Of a DNA stretch of 64,000 nt, positions 50,480 through 64,000 are shown one piece after another. The stretch's first letter is position 1. Each line of letters starts with the position of its first letter. This DNA is from Moringa oleifera (taxonomy: Eukaryota; Streptophyta; Magnoliopsida; Brassicales; Moringaceae). A model generated the notes under the pieces. That model was not told where the DNA came from, searched no databases, and saw nothing but the letters and a program-made list of their open reading frames with translations. The stretch spans positions 1,676,501 to 1,740,500 of the forward strand of contig JAJFZO010000034.1 of the NCBI GenBank assembly GCA_021397835.1, read 5' to 3'. A program made the translations under genes and the position numbers.

Positions 50480-50743
50480 ATGAAAAACACAATTGCCGAT
50501 CTTTTCTGCAACTATGGAACAAAACCAACTTTGCAAGAGGGTGTTAAGAGCCTAAACATGAGTAACATAGGCAATATAAACTGCGTCCGCAATGTTAAGA
50601 GCCTAAACATGAATAACAGAGGCAACATAAACATGGTCCACAAAGTCTTCTGCGATGGAAATGGAACCAGCCCGACTTCAAACTATTGGCCTATCCAGAT
50701 GTATTACCAGGGCTTCCATACTGGAACCCAAGGGCAAAGATAG
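50480..50743 (+). CDS. Unrecognised small ORF with internal 17-residue repeat
   Basis: This frame has 87 codons and two consecutive in-frame 51-bp units (repeat words at 50543 and 50594) that encode VKSLNMSNIGNINCVRN and VKSLNMNNRGNINMVHK. The tail is VFCDGNGTSPTSNYWPIQMYYQGFH. Upstream in the same frame, 50264-50446 is also open, with one stop between the two (TAG at 50444-50446), so this could be the end of a decayed longer gene. No family is recognised. Confidence 0.2.
   Translation: MKNTIADLFCNYGTKPTLQEGVKSLNMSNIGNINCVRNVKSLNMNNRGNINMVHKVFCDGNGTSPTSNYWPIQMYYQGFHTGTQGQR
50543..50644. repeat. 51-bp tandem repeat, two units
   Basis: GTTAAGAGCCTAAACATGA starts each unit, at 50543 and 50594. 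The units differ at several positions, and the period of 51 keeps the reading frame. Confidence 0.85.
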
Positions 50744-51222
50744 TTATCGAATTTTAAAAGATTAAACAAACAAAAGTTCATCTTTAAAAGGCATAAAAAT
50801 AAACCCACTGCACAGAGCTCAATAACACTCCATCCTGGTTGCACATGAGCAGGCTCAAAAATAAAAAAACCCTTTATCACCAGTCCAAATTTAAAAGGCA
50901 AGGTACCTTCATTCTGCCGGATAAAAATCAATTAAACGCAAACAAATAACCCGCATAAACCTGACCACCCCCAGAGTCCAGATACCCATCATACCATACC
51001 AAAAATCAGATAATAAGGAAACACTCGGATCACATCGGTCCTTAAAAATCCCATTTTATGTAAATATTATGACATTATGCAGTAAAATGAGAGCAATAAA
51101 TGCAGCTTCTCCATAATCACCAGTTCCTCTAGATCTCATGAAAGACCTTATTAAAAAATGTAGCTACTCCAACAAAAGTGAGAAGACCACTTAGAAACGC
51201 ACTAATAAAGACAAAGGAGCAT

Positions 51223-54610
<3,388 letters not shown>

Positions 54611-55229
54611 TGCTTGAGATCAAAAAAGAAAGTCGAAACAGATAGTTCTTGTTTTCGGACCAGTGAAGCTACGAAGATCAGTGAAGGATGAAGGAGAGAA
54701 TGGCGGTATATAGGAGCAACGAAATGATGCTGTCAAGGAAAAGCGTTACAAACAATACGAGTAAACGACACCGTTTCTGGCATTTCATCAGGAAAGGGTA
54801 TCCAGACGACGTCGTTGTTTTCTCCTGGTGTCGCACTCAGCATATGCCGTTCGGATTAGGCATCGGGACTGGTGCAGAGGTGAAGTGGATGCTGTCACGA
54901 ACACCCATCAGGATTCGTGCAGCAGCCAATCAGAAGCCGCCATTGCGTGGAACTAGTGGTTCTCCATTAAGCTGACGTTTGCACCACCAAAGTCAATCAG
55001 TGCCTTGGTGCGTGCTTTTCGCCTCCCCTCATATTTTACTAATAATTTAAGAAAAATTTAGTGCCAGTTAATATATTAACATAAATCTTTTTTTTTACAG
55101 GTTTTTTAATCATAATTCTTATTTTTTTATCTCAAATAAAATAATATATCATTTATTGTTTGTCTTCCCTATTCAAATTTAAATCTCAGTTATAATAAAA
55201 CAAGTGTGCTTAGGCCATGTATTTATTTT

Positions 55230-55980
55230 TAGGGGTGAGCAAAATTTGGTTAAAATCGAAGAAACCGATAAATCGAATCGATTTCGGTAAATTCGATTGA
55301 GTTTTTTTAGTTTTTGATTATAAATTAATTTAAAAATTAATTTTTTTGATTTTTTGATTAATTTTGATTAATTTTTTAAATCGAATTAATCAAAAAATCA
55401 ATTTTTTATTTTAATAATTAATTTTATTAATTAAATAAATAATCCATATTTATTTTCTTTCAATTATTATTCAAGAGGCAATCGACAAAAAAAAATAAAC
55501 AATCTTCTTCCTTTTTTTTTAATTTAACAAACCTCAATTTAACCCGTTACCGACTCATCATGCCCATCTATCTTTCGAAGTTTTGAGAATCAAAATCGCC
55601 GCAGCCATCCACACCATGCACGTATTGAATAATCGATTAAACCGCTTAATCGCTTAGGTCTGATCTTCTTTCTCTTCAATTTGAATCCTCCTAATAGTAA
55701 CATCGCAGCCACATCGTAACCACACTCACACCACGCACGTATTCGATAATTGATTAAACTGCTCAATCGCTTAGGTTTGATTTTATTTCTCTCCGATTTA
55801 AATTTTCCCGATAGTAATGCCGCAGCCACACTGCAGTCATATTTCCTCATTTTCTTTTCTTTCAACTTAACAAGTCATAACCGTAACCTAATCGGTGCAT
55901 CGTGCGGTCGTGCCGATCTATCTTGGAGAATCAACAGCATCGCAGCACACCTACGCTACCCATCTATCTTTTATGTCTGA
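55230..55980. mobile_element. Possible non-autonomous hAT-like element (one end only)
   Basis: TAGGGGTGAGCAAAATTTGG at 55230 resembles the TAGGGGTG termini of plant hAT-type elements. It is followed by the subterminal 'AAACCGATAAATCGAATCG / TTTCGGTAAATTCG' repeats often seen inside them. I found no matching inverted terminus downstream and no target-site duplication, so the element is either incomplete or its other end is diverged. The right limit is arbitrary. Confidence 0.3.
55600..55830. repeat. Imperfect 117-bp tandem repeat
   Basis: Two units are aligned on GCACGTATT at 55618 and 55735. Each continues through a GATTAAAC/CGCTTAGG block to a TAGTAA..CGCAGCCAC block. Because the period is a multiple of three, the minus strand shows a repetitive 91-codon open frame (55590-55865) that is probably a by-product. 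Confidence 0.7.
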
Positions 55981-56139
55981 GTTTGTTTAAATTTAATAAT
56001 TTTTTTGAATTTAAGTATGTAATTCTTATATTTTCATGTAATGTTTGTGTTTGTTTAGAATTTTTTAATATTTTATTTTTATTTTAAAAGTTCATGAATT
56101 TATAAAAAAATTATTTATTTAATTTAAAAATTATAGAGT

Positions 56140-56760
56140 AAAAGTCATTTGAAATCATAAAATTTACTCTCTCTCTAAATAAACCTTAATTTTTAAAATA
56201 TTTATAAATAAATTTTAAAATTTTAAATAAATTATAATTTATCAATTTAGATCAAATCGAACACTATAAAAAAATTTAAAACTCGAACATATTTAAATTA
56301 AAAAATTTTTGTAACAAATTTTAATTTTAAAGTTTTTATATGAAAAAATTTTAAATGCCATAAAAATAAATTTTTTTTAGTGTTAAAAATATTTTTTTGA
56401 AAAAAATTAACTATAATTTTTATGCATTTTTGAAATGATTTAAAAAATTACTTAAATAAATTTTAAATTTCATTTCGACTTCATTTTTTAAATTAAAATA
56501 TTTTTTGATTAATTAGTTATTTTTATAAAATTTTTAAAATTTGGATAATATAATTTTTTGAAACAACATTTTTAATACTAAAAGATTTTAATTTTTTTAT
56601 AATAATACTTATAATATTTTTTTATATTTGTAAAAAATTTTAAGTGAAAATTTATTATAAAATATATTCAATTTGAATGTTTCAATTTTTGAAATTTTTG
56701 ACAAAGTAATATGATTTAAACTAATAAATAAAATTTATTTTAAAATATTTAAATAATATC
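56140..56760. repeat. AT-rich fold-back element, best-preserved copy
   Basis: The left arm (about 56220-56400) and right arm (about 56560-56745) are imperfect reverse complements. The centre contains AATAAATTTTAAATTTCATT, equivalent to the centres of the copies at 32.9, 40.8 and 42.05 kb. No coding content. Confidence 0.5.
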
Positions 56761-57948
56761 TATCCAAATTTAATTTTTGTCAATTTAATAAGTTGATCTT
56801 GAAATTTCTATAACCTTATTAAATGTTTTCAATGAACTTTTTTCATTTATTTTCTAAGTAAAATATTTTGAGAGGTCGCTTTGTTTCTAGGCAACCTGGT
56901 CCAAAACAGATGAAACATTGAATATGTTTTTAATTAGTAATATTTAATATTTTTTATAATCATTTTATTAAATTTTAATTTAAATAAAATTAATAAATAA
57001 AATATTTATTTAAAAATATTTTAATTTTTAAAATTTGATTAAACTTTTAAACTAATATTTATTTAAAATATTTTTTCTATTTTTATTTATATATATATAT
57101 TTATTTTTAAAAAATTAACATAATTAGATGGTAAATATAAAGTTTAAATTCGATTAATAAGTGAATTTTACTTTTTAGCTTTTAATTTGTTTATTTTTAT
57201 CCTAATTCCATGAAAATTAATGCAAAATCAACTACAGTATGTAATACAGATAAAAAGGTACAAGTGAGTAATTTTAAAATGAAGATAGAATTAATGAGTC
57301 CATATCCAATGAAGATTATTTGATGAACTAATGGGTTAATGTCAATTAAACAAATTAATGATTAAATTATTTTCATTTATTTATATTTAATTAAATTTAT
57401 AAATATATAAAATTAATTGATAAAATCAATTAATAATATATATTTTTTATTTTAAATTTATACCTCTTACAAAGATAAAATTAATATATTTATTTTAATT
57501 AAAAATATATATATATTAAAATGTTAATAATATTATTGAAAATATATTAATTTTAATATTATAAAAAATAAAAAATTCTATTTATTCAAATAATTGAAAT
57601 TTTTGAATTTTAAAAAATTCAAATTAACAAATTATTCTTTATCATCTTCTATATCAATTTGAAATAACAAAATAGTAGGGGATAAAGCATATCACTGACA
57701 ATATGACACGGTCACAGTATCTTGGTCTGATGGTAAACACCGAAGGTTCACGAAAATTCTATTCTGTTGAAATTAGTGGGCCAAGTCTCTGCAATGGGAA
57801 TTACAGTTCCTCGCTGGGACAATCATCTGGACACCACGATAGTTACAGATAGCTGCTGCGCCCTTAAAGGTTGATTAATTGATTGATTTATTTTGGTTTC
57901 TGCCTTGAGAATCCGATATCTTAGCGTTGGCATTGCGCACTATCAAGC

Positions 57949-60900
57949 ATGGCTACTGCGTCAGGTACACATTGCTTTTCTGATAATAGAATTTACATAG
58001 TTAATCTGACTTTCGAAGTTCTGTTTCTGTTCGTGGATAGAATTTTCTTGGGAAATTTTCACTATAAAAATAACAGGTTTTTGTCTAGGTTGGGGTTATG
58101 GTAAACTGAGCACTGAGGGACATTGTTTATTACATGAAGGAAACGTTTATTTCTTTTGTATGAGGGAGGGGTTCAAACTGTTGATAAGGCCTAATATGTA
58201 AGGAACGTGACGGTGTTCTTATTTAATTGTATGTTTGTGTCTGTGATTTGATGGCAATATCTTTTTGCCATTGAAAGTTAGGGGTTTATTAGTGGCTGTT
58301 TTGGCGTTTTTTTCCCCCCATAAGTTATTAGTATTTACTGGGATGCATTATGATTATTTGTATCTGACTCGTGGCATGATGGTAAATAAGCAATGGATTT
58401 GTACAAATCCTAATTTATTAATAAATTTTAGAATTTTGGGACTATACACTAAAAAAGAAGCATGGGAGGAGCAATATGACTCCAAGCTAAAAGTTTTGAA
58501 TTTCTTTTGCCCTTGAGTTCCATTACTTTCTATGTAGAGGGATTTGATTGATCATTTACTAGGACTAGAATGGCACTGGTTTTCTGCACTTTGTTGAGAG
58601 GGAGGATAGCTACCCTCTTATTTTTGAAGGGCAGTGAAACAGAGAGTCGAACAGTGAGCACAAATGTGATGAGATTTTTCCTGAACTTTGTGACATAAAT
58701 TTGAAATCGAGTGAGTGAATACATGGAGAAGAGATTAAAGAAACAAATGAGACAACTTGATATTCCAAGGTTTTCATTTGTGTCATCTTTATGGAGCCTG
58801 ACATTGATTTCTGGCAGTGATTAATTGGGAATATTGAAGTTCCTTGGATATCCATTTAGCATCAGCCATATTGCATGTGAAAAATTATGAGCCATATATG
58901 TAGTTGCATGAACTCAAAAATGTAGGTGAAGTCTGTCCATTATGAACATGGTTGTGTTTGATGTGCTCCTTTGGAAACACTTTTAGCTTGCAGCATTTAA
59001 CCTAAAAACACCTAATTTATTAGATATAACATTCAATGTCAAATTCTACATGAGCGTTGTCATGTTTTAAAAGTGTGATAATTGTCAATCCTCTATTGCA
59101 TGGGAGGCTAAACAAATGCGTAACTTGCGTGCATTTGTGTGTATGCACATCTACATTTATATTTGAACTTTATAATGTTTGTCAACCAAATATAATAGTA
59201 TTTTTAAGAAAAATAATTATCATATCTAAATTACAATCCATGTGTGATTTATGTGGGTCATGTGGAAAGTTTCCATGTGAATTTTGTGGCATCTAAAGAA
59301 CTGATTCTCTGTTCTAATGATGCTATAGCTGTAATTTAATTGAAAAGTTGGATGTTAGAGACATATAACCACAGCTTAGCCTATGTTCTGAAACTTGTGT
59401 GGCTCTCTCTTCCTCCTTCAGTTGAATTATAATTGTTGAAGCTGGTAGCCCATGTGCATGGTGGATCCGTCCTGTTGCTGATGGGGCTATAATTCTAGTC
59501 CTGACCGAATGTCACTACATTTTTTGTTACTCTTTCATTATAATGTGACTTAGTGAAGGAATCATCTTTCACTTAAGATGATCAAGTGCTTATTTGATCA
59601 ATTGTTTAGTTTGATTTTGAAGATGGGGAAATCTCACAAGGAGCTGATTTTGAAATACAAAAATGAAACGTCTCTGGTTGTGGTGTCTATGGTCGAGACA
59701 GCTTTTTAATCTTGGCTCTCTCCATAATTGGTTTGTCTTGGGTAGTAGCAGGATCAGTTGCCGGGAGCAGCCTACATGCTCTAAAAGCAATTGGCTAGAG
59801 TCCTTATGACTTTTGGGTGGTTAGAGAGAGATACATGGTAGAGCTTTTAATGGGCGAGAAAATAGTATTGCCTTATTTAAGGATAGATGGTTTTGTACAT
59901 AAATTTTTGGTTGAATGGTGCACTTTTTGTAGATTTGGTGGAAACTGTGGAATCTGTAGATTTTTCCATCTAAATAATCACACATATACTTGGGTGGCAC
60001 CCTCTTGATGCCTTTGTGAATAAATTTTATTGAAAGACAAAGTGTCTCAGGAATTATATAGTTTAGCTATCTTTTTTTTTTTCTAAAAAGAAAAATTTCG
60101 TGGTAAGGTCAGAATATGGCTCTGTGAGGGTTCAGTTATCGGAGTGTTTTATGGGATTAAGGATTATTTCAGAGATAAGTGGTGTCTGGAGTGTTATGTC
60201 ACATTACAGTTTTTTTTTTTTTTTTTCCTTTTGATCAGGAAAAAGTCATGTCAAATTACAGTTGTTAAACCTTGTACTTGACAGTTTGGTCAGGTGGTAG
60301 ATTATGTCTCTTGTTTTATTGAACATCTTGCTTCATTTGTTATGCAGTGGCATTTAAATCGAGGGAGGATCACCGAAAGCAGCTGGAATTGGAGGAAGCG
60401 CGTAAAGCTGGGCTGGCACCTGCTGAAGTTGATGAGGATGGAAAAGAAATTAACCCCCATATTCCTCAGTATTTGTCATCTGCACCTTGGTATCTTAACG
60501 CTGAGAGACCTGTAAGCTGCACTGTTTTGATTTACCTGCTTTTTCTCTCTTTTTATATGGTTTCTTAAGAGGGGGGTTTCTATGCTGATTGGTGAATTTC
60601 CATATATTTGTTCAGAGTTTAAAACATCAAAGGAAATGGAAATCCGATCCTAATTATACAAAATCATGGTACGATAGAGGTGCAAAGATATTTCAGGCAG
60701 ATAAGTACCGGAAGGGAGCATGTGAAAAGTAAGTGGACCTCAAACTGCTTATGGTATTATTCTTACTCCTAGTTTGCTTGTGCATTTCAGTCTTTCATTT
60801 GGTGTTTTTGATGCCATAGTGTATTGCTATAAGAAATTGAACTGTGTGACTGGTTGTTTTCATAGATGTATTAGGGTATGTTGATGATGACATTTCATTT

Positions 60901-63661
60901 TACAGCTTACAGAATGCCTCTATGGATAATTGAGATGCATAAAGAATGCTTTGCACTCTGGGAATAAGAAGTTTTCTTATGGTGATGTGACAAGTAATTA
61001 ACCTATTGGGAAAGTTGGGAGAAAATAATTAGTGTAAAAACAATATCATCCATATTTCACATCAAACATTGCCACTTTGAAGGAAAATGACTTATGAAAC
61101 TTTATGCTTCAAGTCATTTCGTTGATGATGGAGTTGTTCTGCTTTAAAGGCTCTGCTTTAGACTCTGTATTTTGCATTTAGGAACAGTTCTTCCTCTTCT
61201 AGTTAGAAATTAGCTGCCATTGCACTATACTTGCATCTATTCTTTATCATATACCGTGTAGTTTGATGTTTCTTTCCATTTCTTTGTTACAACTGTGGGG
61301 CAATGACACATGCTGCAAGGTCATGTGTGGAGAGGCCACGAAAAATAGGAGCAAAATGGACAAACATGAATATTGCTCCTGATGAAAAGATAGAGACTTT
61401 TGAACTTGATTATGATGGCAAAAGAGATAGATGGAATGGTTATGATTCTGCAACATATGCCCGTGTGATTGAAAGATATGAAGCAAGGGATGAGGCTAGA
61501 AGGAAATACCTAAAAGAACAACAGCTGAAAAAATTGGATGAGAAAAATAGTAACCATAATGGTAACGGTGAGGTTAGTGATGAAGATGAAGGTGAAGATG
61601 AAGATGCTTTGAAGGTTGATGAAGCAAAGTTTGATGAGAGCAAACAAATGGATTTTGCCAAGGTTGAGAAACGTGTTCGTACTACAGGTGGAGGTAGCAC
61701 TGGAACTGTTAGGTGGGAGATAACTCTTCATTTGCTTTATGTTATTTTCTCTGTTATTTACTGCAGAACAAATTGTCCATTGGTATAATGATCCTTTGTA
61801 ATTTGATGTATGCATGATGTTATTTATATTATCAAAAGAAAACACGTGTTCTTAATTGAGTTCTTTCCTTTTCCAGGAATTTACGTATTCGGGAGGACAC
61901 TGCAAAATATCTTTTGAATCTTGATGTTAACTCTGCTTATTATGATCCCAAGACTCGATCTATGCGTGAAGATCCTTTACCTGATGCTGATCCTAATGAG
62001 AAATTCTATGGAGTGAGTGCCTTGAGATATTTATAATTATTTTAATGCTTTTTATATGCCTATATTCTAGTTGTATGGTTTGTGTTTGATATGTTGTGTA
62101 TTACTTTCACAGGGAGATAATGAATACAGAATGAGCGGGCACGCTCTGGAGTTCAAGCAACTAAATATTCATGCTTGGGAAGCATTTGAAAAAGGGCAAG
62201 ATATTCATATGCAAGCTGCTCCATCCCAAGCAGAATTGCTGTTCAAAAACTATGAGGTGATTAAGGAGAAGTTGAAGTTACGAATTAAGGACACTATTAT
62301 GGAGAAGTATGGCAATGCCGCAACAGAAGAAGAAATGCCTATGGAGCTTCTACTTGGACAAAGTGAGAGGCAAGTCGAATATGATCGTGCTGGCAGAGTT
62401 ATAAAAGGCCTGGTACCATACAAAGTTTCATTATGCTGTATTTTCCAAAGTTTCATTATGCTGTATTTTCCAGTGCAGTTTATGATCTTTGCCTCTAACT
62501 TCTCGTTATTTGTTCGAATCTCTCTATTGAATTCTTGGTTCCTGAAAAAATTATGCAGTTTTGGACATTGATGATATGTCTTCCAGTGTGCTTGTTTAGC
62601 TTTGATTTGTACAATAATGAGAAGTATCTATTTTTCGTGATTTTCACTAGTTAGAATTGTGTGATCTTCAACTGGGTATATGACATTTTGATCTCCCTGG
62701 TTCTTCTTTGAAGGAAACATCCCTACCAAAAAGCAAGTATGAAGAAGATGTTTTCATCAATAACCACACAAGTGTTTGGGGTTCATGGTGGAATGATCAC
62801 CAATGGGGCTATAGATGTTGCAAGCAAACAATTCGAAACAGTTACTGCACAGGTTCTGCAGGAATTGAGGCTGCTGAAGCAGCAAAAGATTTAATGAAAG
62901 TTAATATTACACGAAAAGTAGCCTCTGAAGCTAATTGCTTCTTGATGTGCGAATAATTTCTGGTAATGCTGTATTCAAGTAATTTGATGGAATAGCATTG
63001 TGTTTCATGAACTGCTCATTTTATTTATTTGGAAGCTTGTTCTTTTAAGATTTTATTTATCATTGTGGTGGCTTTGAATAGCCTAGCCTTTTTAAAAATG
63101 TTTTAGTTTATATTCTGATTGGATATTGACATGAACACAGAGACGCCTGCTCCTGTGGGGGAGAAAAGGCTTGCTACCTGGGGAACTGATGTCCCTGATG
63201 ACTTGGTTCTTGACCATAAGGAAATTGCCAAGGCACTCGAGAAGGTGAATTTCTGAACCCACTTTGCTTTCTGGCTTATGTGGTTACCCAATGCAGAGAG
63301 GAGTTTTAGTCTGTTAGACCTTAAATTAGATTTCTATCCACGAACCTTGTTAGTTAGCTTGTCATAGCTCATAATATTTTGTGTTGGCAGGAGGATGAGA
63401 GAAAGAAAGAAGAGAAGGATGAAAGGAAGCGCAAATATAATGTTAGATGGAATGATCAGGTACGACAAATTGTTATATCATGATTTTAAGAATTGTTGAT
63501 ATAGCCACTATCCATGACATTAACATTTTGGGATTTATTTCTGTTTCCTAATGAATATTTTGATGATGTGATGCCATTTTTAGGTTACTGCTGAGGAGAT
63601 GGAGGCATATCGGACGAAAAAGATACATCATGATGATCCCATGAAAGAGTTTCTGCACTAA
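57949..63661 (+). CDS. SLU7: Pre-mRNA-splicing factor SLU7 (two aberrant splice sites)
   Basis: SLU7 is a nuclear second-step splicing factor that helps choose 3' splice sites. Exons by homology and phase are 57949-57964, 60348-60511, 60616-60728, 61293-61712, 61877-62012, 62113-62412, 62714-62930, 63141-63244, 63391-63459 and 63584-63661, giving 538 residues (Arabidopsis about 535). Seen: [21 protein letters not shown]; the zinc knuckle [14 protein letters not shown] (C-x2-C-x4-H-x4-C) split by intron 3; [11 protein letters not shown]; an acidic linker; [35 protein letters not shown]; and the conserved end MKEFLH. No frameshift or stop occurs inside exons. However, intron 3 ends in ACAA instead of AG (61291-61292), and intron 7 starts with CT (62931) where GT is expected; a GC donor one base earlier is the alternative. 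The gene may be functional through alternative sites, a decaying copy, or affected by sequence error. Confidence 0.85.
61291..61292 (+). other. SLU7: Non-canonical 3' splice site of SLU7 intron 3
   Basis: The pyrimidine tract runs into TTGTTACAA|CTGTGGGG. Homology and phase need the exon to start at 61293 (finishing Asn, then Cys-Gly), but the intron would end in AA. An ancestral ACAG is the simple explanation. The next AG downstream (61318-61319) restores frame but removes nine residues of the zinc knuckle; the AG upstream (in GTGTAG, about 61260) gives a frameshift and early stop. Confidence 0.7.
62422..62471. repeat. Perfect 25-bp tandem duplication in SLU7 intron 6
   Basis: The unit AAAGTTTCATTATGCTGTAT plus TTTCC occurs twice without mismatch, beginning 9 bp after the exon 6 donor. 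This indicates a very recent event. Confidence 0.9.
62929..62932 (+). other. SLU7: Non-canonical 5' splice site of SLU7 intron 7
   Basis: Exon 7 should end TCTGAAG and join AGACGCC (63141) to give the family sequence ASEETPAPV. The bases after TCTGAAG are CTAATT, not GTAATT. A GC donor (GAA|GCTAAT at 62929/62930) joined to the second AG of ACAGAG (exon from 63143) also keeps frame and loses one Glu, but its match to strong GC-donor consensus is poor. Confidence 0.6.
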
Positions 63662-63689
63662 TTTGATCTTGTTTTCCTTCAGCTGGTTG

Positions 63690-64000
63690 TGGCAAGCTGG
63701 AAATGCTGATTTGACATTTTAATTAAATCAGAATAGCTTGGAACTGCTCATACTTTGGTACGTGCTTGTATAGATGTGCATATTAATGAACATTAGAACA
63801 CTGAATTTGTAAGCAATTGAGTTAGTGTTAATAAAACTTTCTTGTTCGAATACTTTGATAAAAAGTGTCTTCTCCCGATATTGAAATTAATGTCCATGAA
63901 AGGACTGTTCCTAGTTAATGAAGTGAAAGCAATGCCAAGAACTGTGTATTTCTTCATTTATTTTCTATTGGCAAAAATACTTGTCTTGAATTATTTTCAC
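63690..64000. other. 3' UTR and flank of SLU7
   Basis: Sequence after the TAA at 63661 is moderately AT-rich with AATAAA-like words near 63828 (TTAATAAAACT), a plausible polyadenylation region. No further gene begins before the window ends. Confidence 0.5.

Larger units (their letters stand above)
47500..51200. other. Intergenic region between MYB and MDH
   Basis: The first ~450 bases are probable MYB 3' UTR. No clear gene follows. Two minus-strand open frames (48027-48428 and 49006-49383) and two plus-strand frames in one phase (50264-50446, 50480-50743) are long for the local composition but not recognisable; the last contains an internal tandem repeat and is listed separately. 50760-51200 may be 3' flank of MDH. 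Confidence 0.5.
54680..57930. other. Intergenic region between MDH and SLU7
   Basis: It holds the MDH promoter at one end and the SLU7 promoter at the other. In between are a possible hAT-like element start with a 117-bp tandem repeat (55230-55980), a fold-back family copy (56140-56760) and very AT-rich sequence to about 57640. No gene supported. Confidence 0.55.

Noticed and set aside
55590..55865. 91-codon minus-strand repetitive frame
   Set aside because: Explained by the 117-bp tandem repeat whose period is a multiple of three; no start context or conservation visible.
57700..57800. tRNA-like fragment (GGTCTGATGGTAAAC, GGTTCACG) before SLU7
   Set aside because: The arms do not pair into an acceptor stem or cloverleaf at proper spacing.

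Overview
This window is nuclear DNA from a flowering plant, very probably a eudicot. The genes have GT-AG introns, the spacers are long and AT-rich, and every product is a plant family member: PHT1 phosphate transporters, PEP-carboxylase kinase, cryptochrome 2, a plant-type ADF, an R2R3-MYB and cytosolic malate dehydrogenase. Species cannot be read from the sequence; a rosid is only a guess. Nine protein-coding genes can be supported, and their exon models were checked by reading phase across every junction. No tRNA, rRNA, CRISPR array or autonomous transposon was seen.

Layout. 1-4.3 kb: AT-rich spacer with repeats. 4.3-13.9 kb: two tandem PHT1 phosphate transporter genes (+), each with an uninterrupted CDS and a large intron in the 5' UTR. 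18.1-19.3 kb: PEP-carboxylase kinase PPCK (-). 21.9-26.6 kb: cryptochrome CRY2 (-). 28.1-31.0 kb: actin-depolymerizing factor of the ADF6 type (-). 33.7-38.7 kb: EAF6/NuA4 chromatin subunit (+). 38.7-46.1 kb: gene-poor, repeat-rich spacer. 46.1-47.5 kb: subgroup-2 R2R3-MYB (+). 51.2-54.6 kb: cytosolic NAD-malate dehydrogenase (-). 57.9-63.7 kb: splicing factor SLU7 (+).

How they fit together. The first three genes form a plausible phosphate-starvation neighbourhood: two Pi importers and the kinase that activates PEP carboxylase. Each has a match to the PHR1-binding P1BS motif (GNATATNC) close upstream. I found no such match in the short upstream stretches of the other genes that I inspected. 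The remaining genes look like ordinary unrelated neighbours.

The most unusual observation is in SLU7. Its reading frame is intact over ten exons, but two splice junctions do not fit the rules: the intron 3 acceptor ends in AA, and the intron 7 donor reads CT at the position that keeps phase and protein homology. Each looks like a single-base change. The intron 3 change lies directly before the zinc knuckle, and the nearest downstream AG would delete most of that knuckle in frame. Also notable are an AT-rich fold-back repeat family dispersed through the spacers, a related pair of direct repeats upstream of the two PHT1 genes, a 19-G homopolymer, and an unknown small ORF with an internal 17-residue tandem repeat.
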